DNA of 64,000 nt from Rhizobium herbae. Lineage in GTDB: Bacteria; Pseudomonadota; Alphaproteobacteria; Rhizobiales; Rhizobiaceae. Shown piece by piece: positions 20,877 through 31,806 of the stretch (positions within the stretch are counted from its first letter, which is position 1; each line of letters opens with the position of its first letter). The stretch lies in the NCBI RefSeq assembly GCF_019511375.1, contig NZ_JAEUAO010000005.1, positions 62,001-126,000 of the forward strand. Reading direction: 5' to 3'. The translations under genes were made by a program, and so were the position numbers. Below the pieces are notes generated by a model, which was not told the origin of the DNA, ran no database searches, and worked only from the letters and a program-made list of their open reading frames with translations.

Positions 20877-22220
20877 GTGAACCATCAGCAGGATCAGAGC
20901 GTGGCCGACACGATCTATGCCTTGTCCTCCGGCGGACTTCCGTCCGGCGTCGCGGTGATCCGTATCAGCGGTCCGCGCACACGGTCGGCGGTGGAACGGC
21001 TGTGTGGATCCGTACCCGCGCCAAGAAAGGCGTCGCTGCGGTCGATTCGCAATCGAAACAATGATGTCCTGGACCAGGGCCTGGTGCTTTACTTCGCGGC
21101 GCCGGCATCATTCACCGGAGAGGATTGTGCCGAGTTCCAGATTCATGGAGGACGCGCTGTCGTCGACGCTGTTCTGTCTGAACTTTCGACGATTGCCGGA
21201 CTGAAGCATGCAGAGGCGGGCGAGTTTTCAAGGCGCGCCTTTCACAACGGCAAGCTCGACCTTGTTGAGGTCGAAGGCCTCGCCGACCTGATTGCCGCAG
21301 AAACCGAGATGCAGCGTCGCCTGGCGCAGGAACATTCGAGCGGGCATCTGTCGGCGCTTTATCACGGCTGGGCGCGCCGTCTTACTCACGCAAGGGCGAT
21401 GATCGAAGCCGAGCTTGATTTTGCCGATGAGGACGATGTTCCGGGCTCGGTGGCGGCGTCCATATGGGTTGACATGCGAGCCCTGCGCGCAGAGATCGAT
21501 GCGCATCTGGCTGGGGCCGGTACGGCGGAAATCATCCGCGACGGGCTGAAAATCGTGATCGCCGGCGAACCGAATGCCGGTAAATCGAGCCTGCTCAACT
21601 GCCTCGCCCGGCGCGACGTCGCCATCGTCACCGACATCGCCGGGACCACCAGGGACGTGCTGTCCGTCGATCTTTCCTTAGCCGGATTCTCCGTACGGCT
21701 TTTTGACACGGCAGGGCTTCGTCCTACCGATGACCTGGTCGAGAAAGAGGGTGTGCGCCGCGCCTACGTGACACTGGAGCAGGCCGACCTTGTCCTGTTG
21801 CTGGCCGATGCCCCGGGCGGCTTCCCGGAACTGACGGAGCTTTATGCAGCCAAGCCGGTTATTCGCATCGGTACCAAGATTGATCGGGGCACCGATTTAT
21901 GGGATAAGGCTGGCGCCGATGTCTTGATTTCGACAAAGACGGGCGCGGGAATAGACCGGCTTATCGAACAATTGAAAAACCACCTCCCCGACCTTTCGGG
22001 CCAAACGGCGTTGGCGTTGCCGTCGCGAAAAAGGCATGTCAACTGTCTTAAGCAAGCGCGTGATGCGATCGATTTGAGTTTGGCACAATCTAATCGCGGG
22101 CTTGATATTCAGGCTGAATATCTTCGCCAGGCTGGAGACGCACTCGGTCGAATCACGGGGCGTGTTGACGTTGAAGACCTGTTGGACGTGATTTTCTCCG
22201 AGTTCTGTATCGGTAAATGA
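20877..22220 (+). CDS. mnmE: tRNA modification GTPase MnmE
   Basis: With MnmG, adds the carboxymethylaminomethyl (or related) group to U34 of certain tRNAs. It has 447 residues. The TrmE N-terminal domain has [23 protein letters not shown] and [14 protein letters not shown]. The G domain has [12 protein letters not shown] (G1), DIAGTTRD (G2) and [10 protein letters not shown] (G3). The protein ends in the conserved FCIGK with the catalytic Cys. The GTG start is fixed by AGGAGG at 20863-20868. mnmG follows 97 bases later across a parS site. Confidence 0.96.
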   Translation: MNHQQDQSVADTIYALSSGGLPSGVAVIRISGPRTRSAVERLCGSVPAPRKASLRSIRNRNNDVLDQGLVLYFAAPASFTGEDCAEFQIHGGRAVVDAVLSELSTIAGLKHAEAGEFSRRAFHNGKLDLVEVEGLADLIAAETEMQRRLAQEHSSGHLSALYHGWARRLTHARAMIEAELDFADEDDVPGSVAASIWVDMRALRAEIDAHLAGAGTAEIIRDGLKIVIAGEPNAGKSSLLNCLARRDVAIVTDIAGTTRDVLSVDLSLAGFSVRLFDTAGLRPTDDLVEKEGVRRAYVTLEQADLVLLLADAPGGFPELTELYAAKPVIRIGTKIDRGTDLWDKAGADVLISTKTGAGIDRLIEQLKNHLPDLSGQTALALPSRKRHVNCLKQARDAIDLSLAQSNRGLDIQAEYLRQAGDALGRITGRVDVEDLLDVIFSEFCIGK

Positions 22221-22260
22221 GGTACAACCGCGGAATACAACGTGCGCGAGTCTCCGTGGA

Positions 22261-22276
22261 TGTTTCACGTGAAACG
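22261..22276. promoter_or_regulatory. parS: parS centromere site between mnmE and mnmG
   Basis: TGTTTCACGTGAAACG matches the conserved ParB/Spo0J target TGTTTCACGTGAAACA in 15 of 16 bases, with a perfect GTTTCACGTGAAAC palindrome core. It lies in the mnmE-mnmG gap, about 3 kb upstream of the parAB genes and 4.6 kb from the proposed oriC, as expected for the chromosomal segregation locus. Confidence 0.88.
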
Positions 22277-22317
22277 ATTCGGAACCGATTTGATACCGTG
22301 ATGGAGACGGTTTGGGT

Positions 22318-24201
22318 ATGATTGAGTACGATGTGATTGTCATCGGCGGCGGCCATGCCGGGTGTGAAGCTGCAAGTGCCGCGGCTCGCATGGGGGCAAA
22401 AACGGCTCTTGTTACGCACAAGCGGGATACGATCGGCGTGATGTCGTGCAATCCGGCGATTGGCGGGCTCGGCAAGGGCCATCTCGTTCGCGAGATCGAT
22501 GCCATGGACGGTCTGATGGGCCGCGTCGCCGACGCTGCTGGCATCCAGTTCCGCTTGCTCAATCGCCGTAAGGGACCGGCCGTTCGTGGCCCGCGCACCC
22601 AGGCTGATCGAAAGCTCTATCGGCTGGCGATGCAGGCAGAGATCCAGTCGATCCACAACCTGGATGTCATTGAGGGCGATGCATTCGATCTCCAGCTTGA
22701 AGGCGGCCGGGTCAGAGGTGTTGTTCTTGCCGACGGCCGAGTGCTGCGATGCGGAGCCGCCGTCCTGACGACCGGCACGTTTCTGCGCGGCTTGATTCAC
22801 ATCGGCAACCGGAAGATCCCCGCTGGCCGCGTGGGAGAAGTGCCCAGCGTCGGATTGTCAGCGACGCTTGAAGGCTTCGGTCTGCGCCTCGGCCGCTTGA
22901 AAACGGGAACGCCTGCCCGACTGGATGGCAAGACGATCGATTGGGGATCCGTTGGCCGGCAGAGCGCGGATGAAGATCCGGTGCCTTTCTCCTTTATGAC
23001 CGACCGGATTGTCAATCGCCAGATCGATTGCGGCGTCACGCGAACGACGGCGGCCACGCATCAGATCATCGCCGACAACCTCAACCGGTCCGCGATGTAT
23101 TCGGGCCAGATCGAAGGCGTGGGGCCGCGATATTGCCCTTCGATTGAAGACAAGATCGTCAAATTCGGCGAGCGCGATGGTCACCAGATTTTTCTCGAGC
23201 CGGAAGGCCTGGATGACGATACCGTCTACCCCAATGGCATTTCGACATCGCTACCCGAGGATGTGCAGGACGCCTTCATCAGGACGATTCCCGGCCTGGA
23301 GCGGGTCTCTATCCTGCAACCGGGCTATGCGATCGAGTATGATCACGTCGATCCGCGTGAACTTTCTGCGTCCTTGGAAGTGAAAAAGATTTCGGGCCTG
23401 TTTCTGGCGGGTCAAATCAACGGTACGACCGGCTATGAAGAAGCCGGGGCCCAGGGGCTGGTGGCGGGACTCAATGCGGCGCTGCTTTGTGGCGGGAGTG
23501 CGCCTTATCAGTTCAGCCGGACGAATTCCTATATCGGTGTGATGATTGATGACCTCACCTCCCGCGGCGTTGCCGAGCCCTATCGCATGTTCACCTCCCG
23601 CGCGGAATACAGGCTGTCCTTGCGTGCGGACAACGCAGATATCCGGCTGACGCCCGAGGCGATGTCGCTCGGCTGTGTCTCGGAACGTCGAGCGGAGAAG
23701 TTCAGAGCATGGGTCGAGGCGATCGAGTCCCACCGTCAGATGCTAAAATCGCTGGCGGTTACCCCGACAGAAGGCCGGATGCGCGGCCTCAAGCTCAATC
23801 TCGATGGACAGCGGCGGTCTGCCTTTGAACTTCTGTCCTATGCCGAGCATAGTATTCAGTCGCTCGGCGCCGTGTGGCCCGAACTGCTGGCCATCGACGC
23901 CAAGCTGGCGGAGGCGCTGGAGATCGATGCGACCTATGCCGTCTATATGGACCGGCAGGCCGCGGATATTGCCGGCGTCCAGCGCGAAGAAAGCCGTGCC
24001 ATTCCCGAGGGCTTCGACTTTCAATCGCTTTCCGGCTTATCGAATGAGTTGAAGCAAAAGCTCGTCGCCGCCATGCCGCGCAATCTCGCCCAGGCGATGA
24101 AGGTCGACGGCATCACGCCGTCGGCCATTTCGCTGATTCTTGCTCATATTCGCAAGGGCGAGGCGTCATCGGTTGCATATTCCAGGCAGGCGATTCAATG
24201 A
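22318..24201 (+). CDS. mnmG: tRNA uridine-5-carboxymethylaminomethyl modification enzyme MnmG
   Basis: FAD-dependent partner of MnmE, 627 residues. The FAD Rossmann start is [15 protein letters not shown], followed by [23 protein letters not shown] and [22 protein letters not shown]. Later blocks are [42 protein letters not shown] and the helical MnmE-binding C-terminus ([21 protein letters not shown]). The ATG at 22318 follows GGAGA by about 10 bases; a TTG 6 bases earlier is less likely. Its end overlaps rsmG by 4 bases. Confidence 0.97.
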   Translation: MIEYDVIVIGGGHAGCEAASAAARMGAKTALVTHKRDTIGVMSCNPAIGGLGKGHLVREIDAMDGLMGRVADAAGIQFRLLNRRKGPAVRGPRTQADRKLYRLAMQAEIQSIHNLDVIEGDAFDLQLEGGRVRGVVLADGRVLRCGAAVLTTGTFLRGLIHIGNRKIPAGRVGEVPSVGLSATLEGFGLRLGRLKTGTPARLDGKTIDWGSVGRQSADEDPVPFSFMTDRIVNRQIDCGVTRTTAATHQIIADNLNRSAMYSGQIEGVGPRYCPSIEDKIVKFGERDGHQIFLEPEGLDDDTVYPNGISTSLPEDVQDAFIRTIPGLERVSILQPGYAIEYDHVDPRELSASLEVKKISGLFLAGQINGTTGYEEAGAQGLVAGLNAALLCGGSAPYQFSRTNSYIGVMIDDLTSRGVAEPYRMFTSRAEYRLSLRADNADIRLTPEAMSLGCVSERRAEKFRAWVEAIESHRQMLKSLAVTPTEGRMRGLKLNLDGQRRSAFELLSYAEHSIQSLGAVWPELLAIDAKLAEALEIDATYAVYMDRQAADIAGVQREESRAIPEGFDFQSLSGLSNELKQKLVAAMPRNLAQAMKVDGITPSAISLILAHIRKGEASSVAYSRQAIQ

Positions 24202-24836
24202 TTGCGAGTCCTTCCAGAGAGCTGAACGGATTGCGTGTTTCACGTGAAACGTCTGAGAAACTCGAGCACTTTGCCTTTCTTTTTCAGAAATGGGCAAAGT
24301 CGATCAACCTGGTAGCACCGTCGACTTTGAATGATCTATGGCAGCGTCACATTGCAGACAGCGCACAAATTTTTCAGCTCTGTCCTGGGCCAATACGGTG
24401 GGTTGATCTGGGCAGCGGCGGTGGTTTTCCCGGCATCATTACCGCAATCTTGCTCGCGGAGTTGGATGGCGGATGGGTTCATCTGGTTGAAAGCAACAAC
24501 AAGAAGGCGGCATTTCTTCGTGTCGCCTTGACCGAAACCGGGGCGCGCGGCTCCGTTCACCCGATTCGCATCGAGGAAGCCATCAAGATTATCCCGGAAT
24601 GCGACGCGATCTCCGCTCGTGCGCTTGCGGATCTGCCTCAACTGCTGGATTACTGTGCACCTTGGATGACGAGTGACAGACAAGCTCGCGCATTCTTTCA
24701 CAAAGGCCGGGATTACCAGCAAGAGATAGACAAAGCCGTTAGCCGCTTTCACTTTGATCTGATAAAACACACAAGCGTCATCGAGGCGGATTCTGTGATT
24801 CTCGAGATCGCAAATCTTTCGCGGAACAATCAATAG
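24198..24836 (+). CDS. rsmG: 16S rRNA (guanine527-N7)-methyltransferase
   Basis: SAM-dependent methyltransferase of 212 residues. The core motif is [22 protein letters not shown], followed by [22 protein letters not shown] and [17 protein letters not shown]. It is coupled to mnmG (ATGA) and sits 14 bases before parA, so mnmG-rsmG-parA-parB is probably one unit. A parS site is embedded in its N-terminal coding sequence ([10 protein letters not shown]), so those residues are constrained by DNA binding as well as by protein function. Confidence 0.96.
   Translation: MIASPSRELNGLRVSRETSEKLEHFAFLFQKWAKSINLVAPSTLNDLWQRHIADSAQIFQLCPGPIRWVDLGSGGGFPGIITAILLAELDGGWVHLVESNNKKAAFLRVALTETGARGSVHPIRIEEAIKIIPECDAISARALADLPQLLDYCAPWMTSDRQARAFFHKGRDYQQEIDKAVSRFHFDLIKHTSVIEADSVILEIANLSRNNQ
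24236..24251. promoter_or_regulatory. parS: parS site inside rsmG
   Basis: TGTTTCACGTGAAACG, identical over all 16 bases to the copy at 22261, lies within codons 13-18 of rsmG, 600 bases before parA. The two identical copies less than 2 kb apart and next to parAB make a functional segregation cluster likely. Confidence 0.87.
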
Positions 24837-24850
24837 CGGCGGACCGTGGC

Positions 24851-25645
24851 ATGGCAGGCGAAAAGAACCGGATCATCACCATCGCCAACCAAAAGGGTGG
24901 TGTCGGAAAGACAACGACAGCAATCAACCTCGCAACTGCGCTTGCGGCGATCGGTGAGAAGGTGCTGATTGTCGATCTTGATCCGCAGGGCAACGCTAGC
25001 ACCGGCCTTGGGATCCAGCGCCGCGACCGCAAGCTTTCCTCCTACGAACTGCTGATCGGTTCGCACGGCATTGACGCGATCGCCCAGGACACTGTTGTTC
25101 CCAATCTGTCGATCATTCCATCGACCATGGACCTGCTTGGCGTCGAGATGGAAATTTCTCGCGAAAGTGACCGCGTCTTCCGGCTACGAAAGGCACTCGC
25201 CTCACCCGAAGCGCTTGCATATTCTTACGTGCTGGTTGATTGCCCGCCATCGTTCAATCTCCTGACCATGAATGCCATGGCCGCCGCGCACTCGGTCCTG
25301 GTGCCATTGCAATGTGAGTTCTTTGCGCTTGAGGGATTGAGCCAGTTGCTCGAAACCGTCGATCAGATTCGCCGTTCGGTCAATCCCATCCTGGATATCC
25401 AGGGTATCGTGCTGACCATGTTCGATTCCCGCAACAATCTTGCCCAGCAGGTGGTCAATGACGTGCGAACCCATTTGGGCGAGAAGGTCTATCATACGCT
25501 GATCCCGCGTAACGTCCGCGTGTCCGAGGCGCCGTCCTACGGGAAGCCGGCGATTCTTTACGACCTCAAGTGCGCGGGCAGCCAAGCCTATCTTCAGCTG
25601 GCATCCGAAGTGATTCAGCGCGAAAGGCTGCGCAAGGCGGCGTGA
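24851..25645 (+). CDS. parA: chromosome-partitioning ATPase ParA
   Basis: 264 residues, deviant Walker A ATPase. It shows [23 protein letters not shown], then [52 protein letters not shown] and [14 protein letters not shown]. No N-terminal HTH is present, as in chromosomal (Soj-type) ParA rather than plasmid RepA or P1-type. It drives movement of ParB-parS complexes and so segregation of the nearby origin. parB follows 44 bases later. Confidence 0.96.
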   Translation: MAGEKNRIITIANQKGGVGKTTTAINLATALAAIGEKVLIVDLDPQGNASTGLGIQRRDRKLSSYELLIGSHGIDAIAQDTVVPNLSIIPSTMDLLGVEMEISRESDRVFRLRKALASPEALAYSYVLVDCPPSFNLLTMNAMAAAHSVLVPLQCEFFALEGLSQLLETVDQIRRSVNPILDIQGIVLTMFDSRNNLAQQVVNDVRTHLGEKVYHTLIPRNVRVSEAPSYGKPAILYDLKCAGSQAYLQLASEVIQRERLRKAA

Positions 25646-25689
25646 GTGCAATCGATTCGACATCGTAACGATAAGTGTGAGTGCAGACG

Positions 25690-26577
25690 ATGAATGATGA
25701 CAATTCGAGACGAAGACTCGGCCGCGGCCTAGCGGCCTTGATCGGCGAGATGGACCAGCCCTTGCAGGCCAGCGGTCCGGTGGCGCCGGTCACTGCCGAC
25801 CGACGCATTCCGATCGAATTTGTCGCCCGCAACCCGCGCAACCCGCGGCGCGCCTTTGATGAGGCAGAGTTGCAGGATCTTGCAAGCTCGATCCGCCAAC
25901 ACGGCATCGTTCAGCCGGTGGTCGTCCGGACGATCGCCGATCAACGCTACGAGATCATAGCCGGGGAGCGCCGTTGGCGCGCCGCTCAGCTTGCCGGCTT
26001 CACCGATATTCCGGTGATTGTCCGCGACGTGGATGACCGTACGGCGCTGGAGATCGCGATCGTTGAAAACGTCCAGCGGTCCGACCTCAATCCGCTGGAA
26101 GAGGCGCTCGGCTACGACCAATTGATTGCCGAGCATGGCTACACGCAGAATGATCTCGGCGAAATAATCGGCAAGAGTCGCAGCCATGTGGCCAACAGTC
26201 TGCGCCTGCTGAAACTGCCGGAACCGGTGCGCGACATGCTCTCTTCGGGCACGCTTTCGGCCGGCCACGCCCGCGCTCTCATTCCGACATCCGATCCGGT
26301 CGGTCTGGCCCGCTCAATTGTTGCGAAGGGCCTGTCCGTCCGTGATGCGGAGCGCCTGGCCCAAAACGATATCCGTGCCCAGAACGACCCTAACTACGGC
26401 AAGCCTTCGCAGAAGGAAGAGAAAGACGCCGACACGCTTGCTCTGGAAAGAACGCTTTCCGACAGCCTCGGATTGGATGTGACCGTCAATCACAAGGCAA
26501 ACGGCGGCCAGTTGCGCATTTCCTACAAAACGCTCGATCAGCTTGAGGAAATCTGCCGGCTGCTGGAGCGGCGTTAA
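25690..26577 (+). CDS. parB: chromosome-partitioning protein ParB
   Basis: 295 residues from the ATG at 25690 (a GTG at 25681 is an alternative). The N-terminus carries RRRLGRGLAALIGEMD, the Arg-rich ParA-activating stretch. The CTPase/ParB-N domain has NPRNPRRAFDEAELQDLASSI, GIVQPVVVR and GERRWRAA. The HTH has YTQNDLGEIIGKSRSHVANSLRLLKLP and GHARAL. The C-terminal dimerisation domain ends LEEICRLLERR. It is expected to load at the parS copies at 22261 and 24236 and slide as a CTP clamp. Confidence 0.96.
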   Translation: MNDDNSRRRLGRGLAALIGEMDQPLQASGPVAPVTADRRIPIEFVARNPRNPRRAFDEAELQDLASSIRQHGIVQPVVVRTIADQRYEIIAGERRWRAAQLAGFTDIPVIVRDVDDRTALEIAIVENVQRSDLNPLEEALGYDQLIAEHGYTQNDLGEIIGKSRSHVANSLRLLKLPEPVRDMLSSGTLSAGHARALIPTSDPVGLARSIVAKGLSVRDAERLAQNDIRAQNDPNYGKPSQKEEKDADTLALERTLSDSLGLDVTVNHKANGGQLRISYKTLDQLEEICRLLERR

Positions 26578-26622
26578 ATCGTTTCTTATCCGAAACAATT
26601 TGCTTTATTCCAGTCGGAAAGG

Positions 26623-27657
26623 CTATCGCCGGGCCGACTGCAGCGTGATGGCCAGCAATGTCTGCATGGCGATGCTGTCTTCCAGGCCTTGTCGGGTGCG
26701 GCTCTGGAAAATTGCCGTCTGCAAACGCGCTAGTTCGCGGCGGATGGCGGGCAAGGTCCAGGTCTTGAGCGCCGCTTCGACCAGCGGCTTGCGTCGGAAA
26801 TGGAGGTGGCGACCGAGCGTTGCGACGACCTGACTCGGCTGCTGGCGCCTGTCGTCCATTTCCGCCCGCATGAGGTCGAGAAGTTGAAACTGCTTGAGGC
26901 ACGCCTGCAATACGAGAAAGATTGCCGTCTTTGAGGCCGTGATCTTGCGGATGGCATGCTGCAGGCCGTCGACATCGCCCTTGAGGACCGCATCGATGGC
27001 GTCGTCGACCGATATGGCGCTGGCATCGCCGACGATCTCGGAAACGTGTTCCTCTTCGATCATGGCCAGGCCGCGGCAGTAGAGTGCCAGCTTGCGGATC
27101 TCGTTGCGCGAGGCGAGGCGATCGCCGCCCAGCGCTTCGTTCAGCCGTTGCCGCGCCGTCGGTGTGATCCTTAGGCGTTCCTCGCCAAGTTCGTGGTCGA
27201 TCAGGCTGTTCAACGCGCGTGCGTCGTCGCTGTAGCAGGCGACGGCCACGACCGAACGCGCGGTTTCGCCGATCTTTCTGACCCCGGTTCCCTTCTTCAG
27301 GTCGCCGGCCTCGATGATCACATAGCTGCCGTCGGGCGGTTGCTGTGCGAGTGTCGAGAGGCTGTCGACCAGCGTCTTTTCCGTGCCCGACGCGCGGATC
27401 CAGACAAGCTTTTCGCCTCCGAACAGCCCGATCGTGTTGACCTCGTCGAGCAAGCGTCCGGGGCTTTGCTGCAGGTCGGAGGCATCGAGCTTGACCAGCG
27501 AAAAGGGATCATCCAGCGCCACGCCAGTTTTCGCGACGATCTGGCCGGCGCGTTCGGAGACAAGGCCGCGATCCGGCCCGTAGACCAGATAGAGCCTGTT
27601 CTCCCCGAGCGGCCGCTGCAGGAATCCGTCGAATTCGTGCGACTTGATCTCGCTCAT
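26623..27657 (-). CDS. holA: DNA polymerase III delta subunit
   Basis: Clamp-loader subunit that opens the beta clamp, 344 residues. It begins with a delta-type N-terminal domain (FDGFLQRPLGENRLYLVYGPDRGLVSERA), followed by LVKLDASDLQQSPGRLLDEVNTIGLFGGEKLVWI, the catalytic-dead AAA segment, and a helical C-terminal domain (FLVLQACLKQFQLLDLMRAEM). It is convergent with parB and lies 10 bases after lptE, making the leuS-lptE-holA operon typical of alphaproteobacteria. Confidence 0.94.
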   Translation of the reverse strand: MSEIKSHEFDGFLQRPLGENRLYLVYGPDRGLVSERAGQIVAKTGVALDDPFSLVKLDASDLQQSPGRLLDEVNTIGLFGGEKLVWIRASGTEKTLVDSLSTLAQQPPDGSYVIIEAGDLKKGTGVRKIGETARSVVAVACYSDDARALNSLIDHELGEERLRITPTARQRLNEALGGDRLASRNEIRKLALYCRGLAMIEEEHVSEIVGDASAISVDDAIDAVLKGDVDGLQHAIRKITASKTAIFLVLQACLKQFQLLDLMRAEMDDRRQQPSQVVATLGRHLHFRRKPLVEAALKTWTLPAIRRELARLQTAIFQSRTRQGLEDSIAMQTLLAITLQSARR

Positions 27658-27667
27658 GCCGCCACCG

Positions 27668-28186
27668 TCAGCGGCCGAGCGCCGCCGCTATATCCGCCCG
27701 GATGATCTCGGCCAACTCCCTGGCTGCCCGGTTTTGCGCGTCGCGCGTGGCGCGAACCTTGGCGAATTCCTGTTCGGGGAAGTCGACGAGGGCGACGGCG
27801 CTGCGATTGCCGGACCGGACGGTTTCGCCGCTATCGGCGCGCGTCAGGTTGTAGTCCGCCCTGACGACGACGCGGCCGGCACCCGCGGTGTCGGATTCCT
27901 GATCGTAAAGCACGCCCATCACCTCGCTGGTGACATTCAGCGCCATCTTATACTCCGGACGAGCCGGCTCACCAGCGCCGCCGGATGTCAGAAAGATCAG
28001 TGCGTTGCGGACTTCCTGCTCGACACGGTCGTCGGCATCGGAGATCTCGATCGAAGCGAGTGCCTTGGCCGGCTTTCCCTGTGGCCCCTCGGAATAGAGC
28101 GGCTTCACCTGGCAGCCAGCCAGGGCGATGAAGCTGCCGATTGCCAGAAGTTGCGCGTATCTTTGAGCTTTCTCAGACAACGACAT
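27668..28186 (-). CDS. lptE: LPS-assembly lipoprotein LptE
   Basis: Outer-membrane lipoprotein of 172 residues that plugs and helps fold LptD for LPS delivery to the cell surface. It has a signal peptide with a lipobox (FIALAGC, Cys25) followed by QVKPLYS, the family start. The mature part is low in conservation but has the [16 protein letters not shown]-type amphipathic end. Assignment rests on lipobox, size and the leuS-lptE-holA order. The start overlaps the end of leuS by 14 bases. Confidence 0.87.
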   Translation of the reverse strand: MSLSEKAQRYAQLLAIGSFIALAGCQVKPLYSEGPQGKPAKALASIEISDADDRVEQEVRNALIFLTSGGAGEPARPEYKMALNVTSEVMGVLYDQESDTAGAGRVVVRADYNLTRADSGETVRSGNRSAVALVDFPEQEFAKVRATRDAQNRAARELAEIIRADIAAALGR

Positions 28187-30800
28187 TCACGATCCTCTGG
28201 GGCACGACGATGATTTTCTTCGGGCTCTGGCCGTTCAGCGCGGCCTTGACGGGGTCGAGCGCCAGCACCGCGCTCTCGATCGCAGTCTGATCTGCGTCGC
28301 GCGCAATTGTCAAATCGCCGCGCTTCTTGCCGTTGATCTGAACCGGCATCGTCACCTCGTTCTCGGCAACGAGCGCCTCGTTGTAAGTCGGCCAGGCGGC
28401 CTGCGCGACCAGACCCGTGCCGCCGATCTCCTGCCAGCACTGTTCGGCAAGATGCGGCATCATCGGCGCGAAGAGGTTGATCAGGATCGTGGTCGCGTCC
28501 TTGACGGCGCAGATCGTTGCGGCGTCGGCCGAACCGTCGGCGACCTGCGTCAGCGGGCCCGCAAGCGCGTTCACCAGCTCGTAGAGGCGCGCCACGGCCT
28601 TGTTGAAGGCGAGCTTGTCATAGTCCGCCTCGACAGCCTTCAGCGTCTTGTGGGCGGCCTGCGAGATCGCCAGCGCCGGTCCCTGAGAAGCCGGCTTGGC
28701 TTCGGTCGCCTTCAACGTCCCGGATGCCTCCGAGACCAGCCGCCACAGGCGCTGCACGAAGCGGTGGGCGCCCTCGACGCCGGCTTCCGACCAGATGACG
28801 TCGCGATCCGGCGGGGAATCGGAGAGGACGAAGAAGCGCGCCGTGTCGGCTCCATAGGAGGCGATGATGTCGTCCGGATCGACGACGTTCTTCTTCGACT
28901 TCGACATCTTCTCGATCGAGCCGATCGTGATCGGTTCGCCGGTTTCGATCAGCGTCGCCCGGCGCTTGCCGTCGACTTCCTCGATCGCGATCTCGGCCGG
29001 CGTGATCCATTCGCGTTGTGCGCCCTCGCCGCGGCTGTAGGTCTCGTGCACGACCATGCCCTGGGTGAAAAGACCCTTGAACGGCTCGTCGAGGCCGGCA
29101 TGGCCGGTTGCCTTCATTGCCCGGGTAAAGAACCGCGAATAGAGCAGGTGCAGGATCGCGTGTTCGATTCCGCCGATATACTGGTCGACCGGCAACCAGC
29201 GGTCGACGACGGCCGGATTGGTGGGGTTGTTGTCCCACGGTGCGGTGAAGCGGGCGAAATACCAGGATGAATCGACGAAGGTATCCATCGTGTCGGTCTC
29301 GCGCCGCGCATCCTTGCCGCATTGCGGGCAAGCGACGTGTCGCCAGGTCGGATGGCGGTCGAGCGGATTGCCCGGCCTGTCGAAGGTCACATCATCCGGC
29401 AGTTTCACCGGCAGATCGGCCTTTGGCACCGGCAGCACGCCGCAGTCTTCGCAATGAATGACCGGGATCGGGCAGCCCCAATAGCGCTGGCGCGAGATGC
29501 CCCAGTCGCGCAGGCGGAAATTGACCTTGCGCTTTGCCTGCGGTTCGCCGCCGATCTTCGTGTTCTCCAGTGTCGAAGCGACCTTCTCGAAGGCCTCTTC
29601 GGTCGAAAGGCCATCGAGGAAGCGCGAATTGATCATCACGCCATCGCCGACATAGGCTTCATTGCCGATAGCGAAGCTTGCCGCATCGCCGTCCCTCGGC
29701 ATGACCACGGCAACGACCGGCAGGCCGTATTTGCGAGCGAAGTCGAGGTCGCGCTGATCGCCGGAAGGGCAGCCGAAGATGGCGCCAGTGCCGTAGTCCA
29801 TCAGCACGAAGTTGGCGACGTAGACCGGCAGTTCCCAGTTCGGATCGAGCGGATGCTTGACCCGGATTCCGGTGTCGATACCCTTCTTCTCGGCCGTCTC
29901 GAGCGCGGCGAGCGATGTACCGGCACGGCGGCATTCGTCGCAGAATGCTTCGATTTCCGCATTTGCAGCGGCTGCCTGTTGCGCCAGCGGGTGGTCGGCG
30001 GCGATCGCCAGGAAGGAGGCACCGAACAGCGTGTCCGGCCGCGTTGTATAGACGGTCACTTCAGATGCTTCAGCGCCGGTGCCTGGAACGATTTCCCAGC
30101 GGATCGTCAGGCCCTCGGAACGGCCGATCCAGTTCTTCTGCATCAGCCGGACCTTTTCCGGCCACTGGTCGAGCTTGTCCAGCGAATCCAAGAGGTCCTG
30201 GCTGAAATCGGTGATGCGGAAAAACCACTGTGTCAGTTCGCGTTGCTCCACCAATGCGCCGGAGCGCCAGCCGCGGCCGTCGATGACCTGCTCGTTGGCC
30301 AGAACGGTGTTGTCGACAGGATCCCAGTTGACCTTCGATTGCTTGCGATAGACCAGACCCTTTTCGAGGAAGTCCAGGAACAGGTGCTGCTGGCGCTGGT
30401 AATAATCGACGTCGCAGGTCGCAAACTCCCGCGACCAGTCGAGCGACAGGCCCATCACCTTCAGTTGCGCCTTCATCGAGGCGATGTTCTGGTAAGTCCA
30501 GGAGGCCGGATGTACGCCACGCTCCATGGCGGCGTTTTCGGCCGGCATGCCGAAAGCGTCCCAGCCCATCGGATGTAGCACATTGTAACCACGGGCACGC
30601 TTGTAGCGCGCCACGACATCACCCATCGCATAGTTGCGGACATGGCCCATATGGATGCGGCCCGACGGATAGGGAAACATCTCAAGCACGTAGTATTTTT
30701 CGCGCGGATCGTCATTGTCCGTGGTGAAGACGTTTTTCTGCTCCCATTCCTGTTGCCAGCGGGGTTCAGCATCGCGCGGATTGTAACGTTCGGTAGCCAT
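28173..30800 (-). CDS. leuS: leucyl-tRNA synthetase
   Basis: Class I synthetase, 875 residues from the ATG at 30800 ([19 protein letters not shown]); an in-frame GTG/ATG further up would add about 17 non-conserved residues. The HIGH motif appears as [15 protein letters not shown] and KMSKS as [13 protein letters not shown]. The editing CP1 domain carries the TTRPDT segment and [39 protein letters not shown] is the zinc-like region. It heads the leuS-lptE-holA operon. Confidence 0.97.
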   Translation of the reverse strand: MATERYNPRDAEPRWQQEWEQKNVFTTDNDDPREKYYVLEMFPYPSGRIHMGHVRNYAMGDVVARYKRARGYNVLHPMGWDAFGMPAENAAMERGVHPASWTYQNIASMKAQLKVMGLSLDWSREFATCDVDYYQRQQHLFLDFLEKGLVYRKQSKVNWDPVDNTVLANEQVIDGRGWRSGALVEQRELTQWFFRITDFSQDLLDSLDKLDQWPEKVRLMQKNWIGRSEGLTIRWEIVPGTGAEASEVTVYTTRPDTLFGASFLAIAADHPLAQQAAAANAEIEAFCDECRRAGTSLAALETAEKKGIDTGIRVKHPLDPNWELPVYVANFVLMDYGTGAIFGCPSGDQRDLDFARKYGLPVVAVVMPRDGDAASFAIGNEAYVGDGVMINSRFLDGLSTEEAFEKVASTLENTKIGGEPQAKRKVNFRLRDWGISRQRYWGCPIPVIHCEDCGVLPVPKADLPVKLPDDVTFDRPGNPLDRHPTWRHVACPQCGKDARRETDTMDTFVDSSWYFARFTAPWDNNPTNPAVVDRWLPVDQYIGGIEHAILHLLYSRFFTRAMKATGHAGLDEPFKGLFTQGMVVHETYSRGEGAQREWITPAEIAIEEVDGKRRATLIETGEPITIGSIEKMSKSKKNVVDPDDIIASYGADTARFFVLSDSPPDRDVIWSEAGVEGAHRFVQRLWRLVSEASGTLKATEAKPASQGPALAISQAAHKTLKAVEADYDKLAFNKAVARLYELVNALAGPLTQVADGSADAATICAVKDATTILINLFAPMMPHLAEQCWQEIGGTGLVAQAAWPTYNEALVAENEVTMPVQINGKKRGDLTIARDADQTAIESAVLALDPVKAALNGQSPKKIIVVPQRIVNVVV

Positions 30801-31047
30801 ATGATCGATGTTCCGGAAATTTGGGCGAGGGGAAATCATCCCCTCCGACATTTGGCGTGACCTTCACCATGAAACAAGCGTAGCGTCAAGTTTTGGAAGG
30901 CTTTGAGGGCAAATCTTTGAGCCATTCGGCCAGTCGGTGGCGATAACGGCTTGGCATCCGCGCCATGTTTGACTATTGCGCCAGAAGCCCGGCTTCCGAA
31001 GCGTCGAAGGCCGGCGGGGTCGAAGGATACCAATGGAGATGGTGGCC

Positions 31048-31707
31048 ATGAGCGTGGTTGAACGGTTGAACGATGTCCTGAGCCGGATTCGCGATGCGGA
31101 AGCCCGTGCGAGCCGCGCCACCGGCTCGGTTTCGTTGGTTGCCGTTTCGAAGACGTTCGACGTCGAGGCGATTCGCCCGGTGATCGAGGCGGGACAACGT
31201 GTCTTCGGCGAAAACCGCGTGCAGGAAGCGCAAGGCAAGTGGCCGCAGCTTCGCGCGGGGAGGTCCGATATCGAGTTGCATCTGATCGGCCCGCTGCAAT
31301 CCAACAAGGCGGCGGATGCGGTTGCCCTCTTCGATGTCATCGAGACGATCGACCGGGAGAAGATCGCCAGAGCCGTCGCCGCCGAGATCGTGCGTCAGGG
31401 CAAGCCCGTTCGCCTCTATGTCCAGGTCAATACCGGCCTAGAGCCGCAGAAGGCCGGCATTGCGCCGGATGAAACCGTTGCCTTCGTCACCTTGTGTCGG
31501 GAGACGATCGGCATTCCGATCGAGGGCCTGATGTGCATTCCGCCGGCGGAAGAGAATCCCGGGCCGCACTTCGCGCTGCTCGCCAAGCTCGCAGCGCGTT
31601 GCGGGCTGACGAAGCTCTCCATGGGCATGTCCGGCGATTTCGATGTGGCCGTGCAGTTCGGCGCCACCAGCGTGCGCGTCGGCTCGGCGATCTTCGGCAC
31701 GCGGTGA
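31048..31707 (+). CDS. yggS: YggS-family pyridoxal phosphate homeostasis protein
   Basis: PLP-binding protein of 219 residues with no enzyme activity, involved in vitamin B6 and amino-acid balance. VSLVAVSKTFDVEAI holds the PLP Lys. It also has GQRVFGENRVQEAQGKWP, LHLIGPLQSNKAADAV, YVQVNTGLEPQKAGI and LSMGMSGDFDVAVQFGATSVRVGSAIFG. I chose the ATG at 31048, 9 bases after GGAG; ATGs at 31033 and 31039 are alternatives. It is divergent from leuS. Confidence 0.93.
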   Translation: MSVVERLNDVLSRIRDAEARASRATGSVSLVAVSKTFDVEAIRPVIEAGQRVFGENRVQEAQGKWPQLRAGRSDIELHLIGPLQSNKAADAVALFDVIETIDREKIARAVAAEIVRQGKPVRLYVQVNTGLEPQKAGIAPDETVAFVTLCRETIGIPIEGLMCIPPAEENPGPHFALLAKLAARCGLTKLSMGMSGDFDVAVQFGATSVRVGSAIFGTR

Positions 31708-31806
31708 TCTAACCCTTTGGTCTGGCTTCTCGCCCCCCTCGCAATCTCTTAAAGTTTCCGCCCGGAGGCCGGTTGAGCAGCCGGTTCGGGAGTGGAGGAG
31801 ACGGAA

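Noticed and set aside
29322-30578. 418-codon plus-strand open frame
   Set aside because: Antisense to leuS.
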